From assembly GCA_028290245.1 (NCBI GenBank), contig JAQGKG010000416.1, positions 1-6,362 of the forward strand: a stretch of 6,362 nt of DNA, in the 5' to 3' direction. The notes beneath the pieces are model-generated. The model was not told where the DNA came from. It searched no databases and saw only the letters and a program-made list of their open reading frames with translations. This document shows positions 1-5,274 of this stretch, one piece after another. Each line of letters opens with the position of its first letter. Position 1 is the stretch's first letter. This DNA comes from Devosia sp. (GTDB lineage Bacteria; Pseudomonadota; Alphaproteobacteria; Rhizobiales; Devosiaceae). A program made the position numbers and the translations under genes.

Positions 1-60
1 AGCTAACGCCGCCCTCTTTGTGAGAAGCGAGCCATTTCGGACCTCACTCCCAAGTTCAAT

Positions 61-93
61 GCGCCGGGAGCTTTGTGGCAGAAGCTCTCGCGC
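61..93. repeat. imperfect inverted repeat, potential hairpin
   Basis: The left arm (61-73) and right arm (82-93) can form a stem of 12 pairs with one bulged C (64) and one G-U pair, around an 8-nt loop. The innermost paired block is GAGCTT/AAGCTC. There is no T-run after it on either strand, so it is not a standard intrinsic terminator. It may be structure at the end of a transcript entering from the left, or chance. Confidence 0.35.
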
Positions 94-236
94 CTCAAAA
101 TGCTGGAGCGGGCACTCCACATGGAGCATATATAAAAGCGAAGCTTTTCCGGCTCTGTCCTCGCTCGGAATGCCAGCAGTATAAGCGGTTCGTGCCCGCT
201 CATATGAAGTTGGCGCGGCAAACGCTAAAACCTGTC

Positions 237-254
237 TTGATCGGCAACGGTCAA
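237..254. promoter_or_regulatory. candidate operator 1, imperfect palindrome TTGATC-N6-GGTCAA
   Basis: TTGATC and GGTCAA are inverted half-sites with one mismatch, separated by 6 nt (GGCAAC). The same architecture recurs, perfectly, at 307-324, with the centres 70 bp apart. Two like sites ahead of an operon suggest binding of one dimeric regulator at both, possibly with looping. The regulator is not in the window and I cannot assign its family from the motif. Confidence 0.45.
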
Positions 255-306
255 AGGATCTGGAACGTCTTTCTTCTTCGAAGCTTACAGGCATGATCCC
301 GCCTCG

Positions 307-324
307 TTGACCACGTAGGGTCAA
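307..324. promoter_or_regulatory. candidate operator 2, perfect palindrome TTGACC-N6-GGTCAA
   Basis: TTGACC and GGTCAA are perfect inverted 6-bp half-sites around ACGTAG. The site ends 10 nt before the ribosome-binding site (335-339) and 22 nt before the ATG at 347. Bound protein here would overlap the start of transcription or the early leader, which suits a repressor. The partner site is at 237-254. Confidence 0.5.
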
Positions 325-346
325 TCATTCCGTCAGGAGCCCTGTT

Positions 347-1321
347 ATGAACACCACCCGCCTTGGCCGCACAGGCCTCGAAGTCAGCCGCATCTGCTTT
401 GGCTGCATGTCCTTTGGTAAAGTCACCGACGAGCGACCCTGGGTGCTTGGCCAGGACGAGGCGCGCCCGATGTTCCAGCGGGCCTGGGATGCGGGGATCA
501 ACTTCTTCGATACAGCCAATGTCTATGCCCAGGGCACCAGTGAGGAAATCACCGGCGCCATCATCAAGGAACTGGCGCCACGAGACGACGTGGTACTTGC
601 CACCAAGGTGTTCGGGCGCATGCGGCCAGGCCCGAATGGCCAGGGCCTGTCCCGAAAGGCCATCCTCGCCGAAATCGACAACAGTCTGCACCGCCTCGGT
701 ACGGACTATGTCGATCTTTACCAGATCCACCGTTTCGACCCATTCACGCCAGTGGAAGAAACGATGGAGGCTCTTCACGACGTGGTCCGGGCTGGCAAGG
801 CGCGCTATATTGGCGCCTCCTCGATGTGGGCATGGCAGTTCGCCAAGCTGCAACACGCGGCCGAAAGCCACGGTTGGACGAAGTTCGTGTCTATGCAGAA
901 CCAGGTCAGCCTGACATACCGCGAGGAAGAGCGCGAGATGATCCCACTCTGCCTCAACCAGGGCGTGGCTCTTTTGCCTTGGAGCCCGCTAGGCGGCGGC
1001 AAGCTCACTCGACCCTGGGGAACGCAGACCAAACGCGCTACCACTGACCGGTATAACAAGACGATGTATGAACAGGCCTCCGGCAACGACGAGGCGGTGG
1101 TTTCGGCAGTAGAGACCGTGGCCAAGGAGCGGGGGCTACCGATGGCACAGGTCGCCATGGCGTGGCTGCTGCACAAGAAGGGTATCACTGCCCCTATCGT
1201 GGGAGCCAGCAAGCTGTCGCATATCGAAGATGCTATAGCGGCTGAGGCTGTTATGCTCAGCGAAGACGAGATTGCCAAGCTGGAAGCGCCATACCAGCCG
1301 ATGATGGTTTCAGGGTTCTAG
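347..1321 (+). CDS. aldo/keto reductase
   Basis: NAD(P)H-dependent aldo/keto reductase of 324 aa, a cytosolic TIM-barrel enzyme that interconverts carbonyls (often sugar aldehydes or ketones) and alcohols. The N-terminus (LGRTGLEVSRICFGCMSFG, residues 6-24) is the usual first strand of the YajO/Tas-like branch. The catalytic tetrad is visible as D55 and Y60 in FFDTANVY, K87 in ATKVFG and H128 in YQIHRFD. PWSPLGGGKL (211-220) and PIVGASKLSHIEDAI (283-297) match the cofactor-binding part near the C-terminus. Length is normal and no residue is missing. The ATG at 347 is set by AGGAG at 335-339 with 7 nt spacing. It is the first gene of a three-gene operon, 11 nt ahead of the next, and sits behind two candidate operator palindromes. 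The substrate cannot be told from sequence; the neighbours suggest a carbohydrate derivative. Confidence 0.95.
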   Translation: MNTTRLGRTGLEVSRICFGCMSFGKVTDERPWVLGQDEARPMFQRAWDAGINFFDTANVYAQGTSEEITGAIIKELAPRDDVVLATKVFGRMRPGPNGQGLSRKAILAEIDNSLHRLGTDYVDLYQIHRFDPFTPVEETMEALHDVVRAGKARYIGASSMWAWQFAKLQHAAESHGWTKFVSMQNQVSLTYREEEREMIPLCLNQGVALLPWSPLGGGKLTRPWGTQTKRATTDRYNKTMYEQASGNDEAVVSAVETVAKERGLPMAQVAMAWLLHKKGITAPIVGASKLSHIEDAIAAEAVMLSEDEIAKLEAPYQPMMVSGF

Positions 1322-1332
1322 GGAAATTTTTT

Positions 1333-2115
1333 ATGACCACAGATGGACTTGTTATTCCGGACCTTGCGGGCAAGGCCGTCCTTATTACCGGCGCATCGAC
1401 CGGGATCGGCGCGGCACTGGCCGTTGCCTTCGCAGCGCAGGGTGCTTCTGTCGGGCTGCATTACAATTCCAGCGTCGATGCCGCCACACAGCTAGCGGAC
1501 CAGATCACGCAAGCCGGTGGGAATGTTGCGTTGATCAAGGCGGATGCCAACGAGTCTGCAGCGATGCGACAGGCGGTGGAGGAGACGGTGGCGGCCTTTG
1601 GTCGGCTTGACGGGCTGATCAACAATGCGGGCGGCATGGTGGCCCGCGTGGCCTACGCCGAAATGACCGACGAGCATTACGACGCGGTGATGGACCTCAA
1701 CGGGCGCTCGGTACTGGCGGCCAGCGCGGCGGCCATTCCTCATCTCAAGGCGGCGGATGGTGGTTTTATCATCAACACCACCTCGATTGCAGCCCGCAAC
1801 GGCGCGAGCAATGGTGCCGGCATCTATGGCTCCTCCAAGGCATTCGTGGCCAATGTCACTCGAGGCATGGCCAAGGAGCTCATTGCTTTTGGCATTCGGG
1901 TCAACGCTGTCGCGCCGGGCGTGATCACAACGCCGTTCCACGAGCGGTATTCAACGCCGGAGCAGATGAAGGCGGCGCTGGCCACCATTCCGCAGGGCCG
2001 ACACGGCACTGTAGAGGACGTGGTGGGCACGTATCTGTTTTTGGCCTCCGCCTCGCTCTCAGGCTACATCATCGGCCAGGAAATCGAGGTCAACGGCGGC
2101 CAGCTGATGCCCTAA
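1333..2115 (+). CDS. classical short-chain dehydrogenase/reductase (SDR)
   Basis: Cytosolic NAD(P)-dependent alcohol/keto oxidoreductase of 260 aa with a single Rossmann domain. Visible motifs are the cofactor-binding TGASTGIG (19-26), NNAG (97-100), an Asn in MDLN (N123), and the catalytic Ser (S151 in NTTS) with Tyr and Lys of YxxxK (Y165, K169). The S-to-Y distance is one residue longer than usual. The C-terminal GYIIGQEIEVNGGQ (244-257) is the standard ending of FabG-like proteins. The end of the second strand (GLHYNSS) has no acidic residue, which favours NADP(H) over NAD(H), an inference. AGGGA (1320-1324), overlapping the previous stop codon, is the likely ribosome-binding site at 8 nt. 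It is the second gene of the operon. It resembles sugar-acid or polyol dehydrogenases and FabG-like reductases equally, so I give no symbol. Confidence 0.95.
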   Translation: MTTDGLVIPDLAGKAVLITGASTGIGAALAVAFAAQGASVGLHYNSSVDAATQLADQITQAGGNVALIKADANESAAMRQAVEETVAAFGRLDGLINNAGGMVARVAYAEMTDEHYDAVMDLNGRSVLAASAAAIPHLKAADGGFIINTTSIAARNGASNGAGIYGSSKAFVANVTRGMAKELIAFGIRVNAVAPGVITTPFHERYSTPEQMKAALATIPQGRHGTVEDVVGTYLFLASASLSGYIIGQEIEVNGGQLMP

Positions 2116-2136
2116 GGGGCAATGAAGGAACAAGTC

Positions 2137-3045
2137 ATGAGCAAACGCATCGTTTTTACCGGCGGCAGCGGCAAGGCTGGCCGGCACGCCATCTCCTACC
2201 TGCGCGACCAGGGACACGAGATTCTCAACCTCGACCTCAAGCCGCTCGACATGGACGGCGTCAATACGCTGATCACGGACCTGACCGATAGCGGCCAGGT
2301 CTTCAACGCGCTCAGCATGCATTTCGACTTTGACGGTTTCACCACGGGAAAAGGCCCGGCGCCGGTCGATGCTGTCGTGCACTTTGCCGCAGTGCCCCGC
2401 GTGCTGATCCAGCCGGACAACGAGACATTCAAGGCCAATGTCGTATCGACGTATAATGTGATCGAGGCGGCCACCAAACTGGGCATCAGGAAGATCGTCA
2501 TCGCCTCGAGCGAAACTACCTATGGCGTGTGCTTTGCCGAGGGCGATAAGGACTACCGCAGCTTTCCGCTCGAGGAAGACTATGACGTCGATCCGATGGA
2601 CAGCTATGGGCTTTCCAAGGTGGTCAACGAAAAGACAGCGCGTGCCTTCGCGTTGCGCACCGGAGCCGACATCTACGCGCTGCGGATCGCCAACGTCGTG
2701 TCGCCCGAGGATTACGCAAACTTTCCCGGTTTCCTCGCCGACCCGCCCTCGCGCAAGCGCAACGCCTGGAGCTATATCGACGCGCGGGACCTAGGGCAGA
2801 TCGTCGATCTTTGCATCGCCAAGGACGGGCTCGGCTTCCAGGTGTTTAACGCCTCCAACGACGAGATCACCGCAAACCAGCCGAGCGCCGAATTTCTCAA
2901 GAGTTGGGCGCCAGAAACGCCAATAACACGAGCTATGGGGGAGTGGGAGGCGCCGATCTCCAACCGCAAGATTCGCGAGGTGCTCGGCTTCAAGGAGCAG
3001 CATAACTGGCGGCAATATGTGCCTGGCGCCCGCCGGGATCGGTAA
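2137..3045 (+). CDS. NAD-dependent epimerase/dehydratase family protein (extended SDR)
   Basis: Extended SDR of 302 aa that probably acts on a sugar, sugar acid or nucleotide sugar using tightly bound NAD(P). It shows the N-terminal GxxGxxG (GGSGKAG, 9-15), an acidic residue at the end of strand 2 (D33 in NLDLKP) that suits NAD, HFAAVP (82-87), the SSE segment (124-126) and the catalytic Y157-xxx-K161 in DSYGLSK. YIDARDLGQIVDLCI (213-227) and the closing KIREVLGF (278-285) are typical of the epimerase/dehydratase C-terminal part. I chose the ATG at 2137 because AAGGA lies at 2125-2129, 7 nt ahead; an in-frame ATG at 2122 would add five residues but has poor spacing. It is the third gene of the operon, 21 nt after the SDR stop. 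Uronate-dehydrogenase-like or 4-epimerase-like activity are both possible; sequence alone does not decide. Confidence 0.92.
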   Translation: MSKRIVFTGGSGKAGRHAISYLRDQGHEILNLDLKPLDMDGVNTLITDLTDSGQVFNALSMHFDFDGFTTGKGPAPVDAVVHFAAVPRVLIQPDNETFKANVVSTYNVIEAATKLGIRKIVIASSETTYGVCFAEGDKDYRSFPLEEDYDVDPMDSYGLSKVVNEKTARAFALRTGADIYALRIANVVSPEDYANFPGFLADPPSRKRNAWSYIDARDLGQIVDLCIAKDGLGFQVFNASNDEITANQPSAEFLKSWAPETPITRAMGEWEAPISNRKIREVLGFKEQHNWRQYVPGARRDR

Positions 3046-3076
3046 GCGCAGATAAACGGCGTTCACCTGCATTAGT

Positions 3077-3310
3077 TTAGTCGCTTCGCGTCTTTTTGTG
3101 ATCCCCGCGGTCATTCGCCCCCGGAGTGATCGAGCGATCACCGGACGATACGTCGTAGATCGGTTCCGGTTGGCTGATCGGTTCCGGCTTGTCGTGCTGC
3201 AAGCCGAGGTCAGCAATGGCTGGATCACCGCCTTTGGTATTCACGTCCCCATTAAAAACCCGCTTCTGTTGCTCGCGTGTCTGCCGGCCCTGCGTGCTCT
3301 TTCCTGTCAT
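3077..3310 (-). CDS. small hydrophilic protein of unknown function, 77 aa
   Basis: I do not recognise a family. The protein is strongly hydrophilic, rich in Gly, Asp, Lys, Gln and Pro, has no membrane segment or cysteine, and is probably disordered. It begins MTGKSTQGRQTREQQ, carries a short internal repeat (PEPISQPEPI, 42-51) and ends in a charged tail (NDRGDHKKTRSD). The frame is open further upstream to an ATG at 3460, but the start at 3310 is well supported: AAGGAG (complement of 3318-3323) lies 7 nt ahead of it, and an EcfG-like promoter (3335-3359) sits inside the longer frame. It is convergent with the epimerase gene, whose stop codon is 31 nt away. Small hydrophilic proteins of this sort are frequent among general stress response genes of alphaproteobacteria (family knowledge); a stress role here is inferred. 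Confidence 0.7.
   Translation of the reverse strand: MTGKSTQGRQTREQQKRVFNGDVNTKGGDPAIADLGLQHDKPEPISQPEPIYDVSSGDRSITPGANDRGDHKKTRSD
3158..3187. repeat. two 12-bp direct repeats within the small hydrophilic gene
   Basis: GATCGGTTCCGG occurs at 3158-3169 and again at 3176-3187, an 18-bp period. On the minus strand it encodes the two PEPI units in residues 42-51 of the 77-aa protein. The 18-nt period keeps the frame, so this looks like an in-frame duplication of six codons. Confidence 0.6.
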
Positions 3311-3334
3311 CGAAGTTCTCCTTCCATGCGTCTC

Positions 3335-3359
3335 AACGCCTAGGTTGGCACAGGGTTCT
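3335..3359 (-). promoter_or_regulatory. EcfG-like promoter of the 77-aa gene
   Basis: Read on the minus strand: AGAAC (3359-3355), 16 nt, CGTT (3338-3335), then 24 nt to the ATG at 3310. The published alphaproteobacterial EcfG consensus is GGAAC-N16/17-CGTT, so only the first base of the -35 differs. Similar sites lie at the same distance from two other small minus-strand genes in this window, which raises confidence. Confidence 0.5.
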
Positions 3360-3578
3360 CCACTCATAATCTCGGTTAAACGGAGCTGATAGAAAGAATG
3401 AGTTTGCGAAAACAACAAGCCGGCAGTGAAACACCCGCTTACCAGTTGAGCGCACCACACACGGTAGCCATTATTGAATGACCTTCATCCGTCCATGACG
3501 TCGGCCCTAACCCGACGAGGCGCTATCGAACTCGCCAACGTTAGGTAGGGTTTGCGCGAGCCCGTTGTCCGCAATTTC

Positions 3579-3848
3579 TCAAGTTGGATCCAATGGCCGC
3601 CGCGGCATTTTTGCACGCAGCGCCCAATCACGGCGCATGGCTATCTGGTGGGCGCCTAGCCCGCAGGCAGATCCTAAGCCGACTACAAAACCATAATTGG
3701 CATTTCCTACCACACCACCGATCAGCGTGGCGTATGCGAGAAAGCATACAGACCAAAAAATTGTGCGGGGTACTTCGTTTGGGTCGGGCAGAAATCCGGA
3801 AACCGCCTCGGAGCGACCGTTTTCACTCTGAATCTTTTGATCGCTCAT
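3579..3848 (-). CDS. small membrane protein of unknown function, 89 aa
   Basis: I do not recognise the family. After a polar N-terminus (about 1-28, with Pro-rich GFLPDPNEVPR) come two hydrophobic stretches: residues 30-47 (IFWSVCFLAYATLIGGVV) and about 51-68 (NYGFVVGLGSACGLGAHQ), then a basic tail (MRRDWALRAKMPRRP). This predicts a two-helix hairpin in the inner membrane with both ends on one side; the basic tail suggests the cytoplasm. GGAG (complement of 3856-3859) lies 7 nt before the ATG at 3848, which I prefer over the GTG directly before it (3851). A GGAAC-N16-CATT promoter sits 28 nt upstream of the start. It is a monocistronic gene on the same strand as its small neighbours, 268 nt from the next. 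There is no sign of a signal peptide. Confidence 0.65.
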   Translation of the reverse strand: MSDQKIQSENGRSEAVSGFLPDPNEVPRTIFWSVCFLAYATLIGGVVGNANYGFVVGLGSACGLGAHQIAMRRDWALRAKMPRRPLDPT

Positions 3849-3876
3849 CACGTGACTCCACGATGTCTCAACCGAG

Positions 3877-3901
3877 AATGCCAGATACTACAGTCGGTTC
3901 C
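3877..3901 (-). promoter_or_regulatory. EcfG-like promoter of the 89-aa membrane protein gene
   Basis: On the minus strand GGAAC (3901-3897) is followed by 16 nt and CATT (3880-3877), then 28 nt to the ATG at 3848. The -35 is a perfect match to the EcfG consensus and the -10 differs in one base (CATT for CGTT). Position relative to the start agrees with the other two sites in the window. Confidence 0.45.
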
Positions 3902-4189
3902 CGCTCTACAGGCCGCAATGAGTTACACGATCGCGAGGGGTAGGGCCTACGCTCTTCCCAGAGGTGGATCACGAGACGATCCAAGGGGCGATAGCTGAGT
4001 GCAGCGCCGGGGGTACTACCCCAGCAGCGGGTGGGTGGTGGTTTCGCTGCAATTGGTCACAACTAGTGCAGAGGGTCGGTCGAAGCTATCGGACCAATCA
4101 CATAGGCAGCATGGATCACTCGCTCGTTTGTGAAGACCAAAGTTGGGGGGCATCGCCACCAATATTAGCGGGAGGATCGTCACGTTCAC
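3902..4189. other. spacer without a recognised gene
   Basis: I see no supported gene between the membrane-protein promoter and the repeat cluster before the DUF6894 gene. A 78-codon plus-strand frame (GTG at 3964) lacks a ribosome-binding site and has an unconvincing composition. One short perfect hairpin, GGGGT-ACT-ACCCC (4010-4022), lacks a following T-run. Confidence 0.5.
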
Positions 4190-4272
4190 CTAAGCCTTAG
4201 CGAACCAGTCCTCCGGCCCAGCGTTCGCCAGCCCAGCGTCCAAGGCGGTGCAGTGCGGGTTCGCTCCGGAGG
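4190..4272. repeat. cluster of inverted and direct repeats downstream of the DUF6894 gene
   Basis: Four paired elements are packed here. CTAAG-C-CTTAG (4190-4200) is a near-palindrome. GCGAACC (4200-4206) is complementary to GGTTCGC (4258-4264), and CCTCCGG (4210-4216) to CCGGAGG (4266-4272); the two pairs interleave rather than nest. CCCAGCGT occurs twice (4217-4224, 4232-4239). The cluster starts directly after the stop codon of the minus-strand gene, so it may be its 3' end structure, but there is no clear T-run. Confidence 0.4.
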
Positions 4273-4273
4273 T

Positions 4274-4504
4274 CTATTCCGCCTTGCCTTCAGTAACCGC
4301 GTAAGGAACGCGTGCCACCATAACCCGGCCTTCGTCCTCGATCTGGAACTCGCCCCTAGTCGGTTCATCAGCAAGAGCCATTGCGCCCTTTGCTGCAAAT
4401 GATGCTTCCTCAAGCGCGTCATTTAGGGACTGCAGCTTTATGCCGTCTATGTCGACCTCGACCGGACTGGCGTCGGACTTATGATTGAAGAAAAAGCGGG
4501 GCAT
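4274..4504 (-). CDS. DUF6894 family small protein, 76 aa
   Basis: Matches the pattern of the DUF6894 family of small soluble proteins, abundant in Rhizobiales and without a known biochemical function. Hallmarks seen are the opening MPRFFF (1-6), a D-G turn in VDIDGIKL (17-24), a helix with ALEEASFAAKGAMA (30-43), and the closing strand pair FQIEDEGRVMVARVPY (53-68). Length is typical. The ATG at 4504 has AGGTG (complement of 4511-4515) 6 nt ahead. A perfect GGAAC-N17-CGTT promoter is 29 nt upstream of the start, which strongly suggests control by the general stress response sigma factor. It is probably monocistronic, followed on its strand by the repeat cluster at 4190-4272. The family assignment rests on recall of the pattern, not a search. 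Confidence 0.8.
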   Translation of the reverse strand: MPRFFFNHKSDASPVEVDIDGIKLQSLNDALEEASFAAKGAMALADEPTRGEFQIEDEGRVMVARVPYAVTEGKAE

Positions 4505-4533
4505 TTAGTTCACCTGAATATCCTTGCACCACC

Positions 4534-4559
4534 AACGGCGGACATGCACCACTAGTTCC
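4534..4559 (-). promoter_or_regulatory. EcfG (general stress response) promoter of the DUF6894 gene
   Basis: On the minus strand GGAAC (4559-4555), 17 nt, CGTT (4537-4534), then 29 nt to the ATG at 4504. This is an exact match to the alphaproteobacterial EcfG consensus GGAAC-N16/17-CGTT, correctly oriented and placed for the gene it precedes, and lies in the gap between that gene and the 67-aa frame. Confidence 0.65.
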
Positions 4560-4606
4560 TCGCAGAAGATCACCGACCGGCTCGTCTTGAGTGAGCGTGC
4601 CGGTCG

Positions 4607-4810
4607 TCAAGCGGTAGCGATACTAAAATTCTCGAAAACCTCGGCATCAATGCTCAGAGATGCCGCGCTGAGCCTCTTACTACTCTTAGGTCCACAGTAC
4701 CGAAGATGTATCATGTACTTATTGTCACGCATCGAAACGCCAACAGCTTCGAACTCGCCACCAAAGTCTCGTCCTGCGAAATCTTGCAGTTGCACCCGGA
4801 CTTTCTTCAC
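4607..4810 (-). CDS. possible small protein, 67 aa, GTG start
   Basis: I do not recognise a family. The translation looks protein-like: MKKVRVQLQDFAGRDFGGEFEAV suggests beta strands, followed by MRDNKYMIHLRYC (27-39) and a mixed C-terminal part with an acidic helix (SIDAEVFENF, 53-62). It is soluble with one cysteine and no membrane segment. The start would be GTG at 4810, because an in-frame TAA lies immediately upstream and no good internal start exists. The ribosome-binding site is weak (GAAAGA at about 8 nt), and I found no EcfG-like promoter ahead of it, unlike the other small genes. It is on the same strand as those genes, 102 nt before the DUF6894 start. An overlapping plus-strand frame (4524-4826) looks random. 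Coding is somewhat more likely than not. Confidence 0.45.
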   Translation of the reverse strand: MKKVRVQLQDFAGRDFGGEFEAVGVSMRDNKYMIHLRYCGPKSSKRLSAASLSIDAEVFENFSIATA

Positions 4811-5261
4811 TTATTATCTTTCATAAATATGATGCTCGACGCTCATCTAGCGCCCCGGAGGGCTAGAGTATTGTGAAGGTATTTGTCGGTTGAGCACAGG
4901 CGCAGCAACGACTAAGTGGCCGATTAGCTTCCTCAGCGAATGCACATAACTTGTATCTCAGGGCGATTTGCCCACGGTACGAACCGCTCTCGTGGCCATT
5001 GTAGGCCTTTGCGTTTCATAAAAATCGGCCAGATGACGGGCTATTTGATCAAGCGGGTCATCACAGAAGAAAGTGCGCACTAGATAGCGGCTTTCGGGAG
5101 TTCGTGACCCGACCTCAATGAGGGAAATGGGGTCGCTTGCTGACCGGCAAAAAACGGGATGGTATGCAAACTAGCAGCTTCCTAGGCGTAGCAAGCAGGT
5201 CCTGCGGCGTGCTTCGCATGGGCTGAAGAAAGAACAGCCTCCTCGAGAAGCAACCTTTGTA
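4811..5261. other. spacer before the mfd-like gene, no recognised gene
   Basis: I see no supported gene here on either strand. An AT-rich patch (4811-4830) lies just upstream of the 67-aa frame and could hold its promoter. Two small hairpins are visible: 4847-4866 (listed separately) and GGGC-GATTT-GCCC at 4961-4973, neither followed by a T-run. Nothing resembles a tRNA, and I found no GGAAC-type promoter. The promoter for the mfd-like gene should be near the right end, but I cannot place it with confidence. Confidence 0.5.
4847..4866. repeat. short hairpin CTAGC...GCTAG
   Basis: CTAGC (4847-4851) pairs with GCTAG (4862-4866). After a bulged G (4852), two more C-G pairs (4853-4854 with 4860-4861) close a 5-nt loop. 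There is no downstream T-run on either strand, so its role as a terminator is doubtful. It sits about 40 nt upstream of the possible 67-aa gene. Confidence 0.3.
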
Positions 5262-5268
5262 GGGAGGT
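5262..5268 (+). promoter_or_regulatory. strong ribosome-binding site that points to a TTG start
   Basis: GGGAGGT is the best Shine-Dalgarno match near the beginning of the mfd-like frame and overlaps the last base of the in-frame TAG stop (5260-5262). It lies 6 nt before a TTG at 5275. The in-frame ATG codons at 5323 and 5362 have only AAGG at 12 nt and nothing, respectively. Confidence 0.55.
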
Positions 5269-5274
5269 ACTACT

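Larger units (their letters stand above)
1..346. other. non-coding leader upstream of the oxidoreductase operon
   Basis: I see no convincing gene here. The open frames on either strand are short, start at GTG or TTG without a well-placed ribosome-binding site, and their translations do not resemble a family I know. The stretch holds a long imperfect hairpin (61-93), a small AT-rich hairpin (AAAAGC-GAA-GCTTTT, 134-148) and two matching palindromes (237-254 and 307-324) that are listed separately. I could not identify a convincing sigma-70 promoter for the operon, though it should lie between about 200 and 330. Confidence 0.6.

Noticed and set aside
3..221. 72-codon minus-strand frame in the leader
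   Set aside because: TTG start, no ribosome-binding site, composition looks random.
237..254. FNR/FixK box reading of TTGATC...GGTCAA
   Set aside because: The FNR/FixK site is TTGAT-N4-ATCAA, 14 bp in all. Here the half-sites lie 4 bp further apart, and the sister site at 307-324 has the same wide spacing.
262..286. GGAAC at 262-266 as an EcfG promoter for the oxidoreductase operon
   Set aside because: At 16 nt the -10 would be GCTT and at 17 nt CTTA; neither fits CGTT well enough.
75..296. 73-codon plus-strand frame in the leader
   Set aside because: GTG start with a ribosome-binding site too close, no recognisable family, and it runs through the first candidate operator.
251..871. 206-codon minus-strand frame overlapping the aldo/keto reductase
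   Set aside because: Antisense shadow of a clear gene in GC-rich DNA; no family features.
3081..3097. CGC-TTC-GCG followed by TCTTTTT as terminator of the operon
   Set aside because: The stem is only 3 bp with a mismatch outside it, and it lies within the coding end of the convergent small gene; too weak to call, though termination near here is likely.
3506..3545. CCTAAC...GTTAGG inverted repeat
   Set aside because: Arms of 6 bp separated by 28 nt with only a 4-bp inner stem; no T-run, not placed at a gene end or promoter.
3964..4200. 78-codon plus-strand frame starting GTG
   Set aside because: No ribosome-binding site and a Trp/Gly/Ser-rich translation without protein character.
4524..4826. 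100-codon plus-strand frame opposite the 67-aa gene
   Set aside because: Composition (Ser/Thr/Arg-rich) looks like an antisense shadow and it has no start signal.
5137..5165. TTGCTG-N17-TGGTAT as promoter of the mfd-like gene
   Set aside because: Only three of six matches in each element; such pairs are expected by chance.
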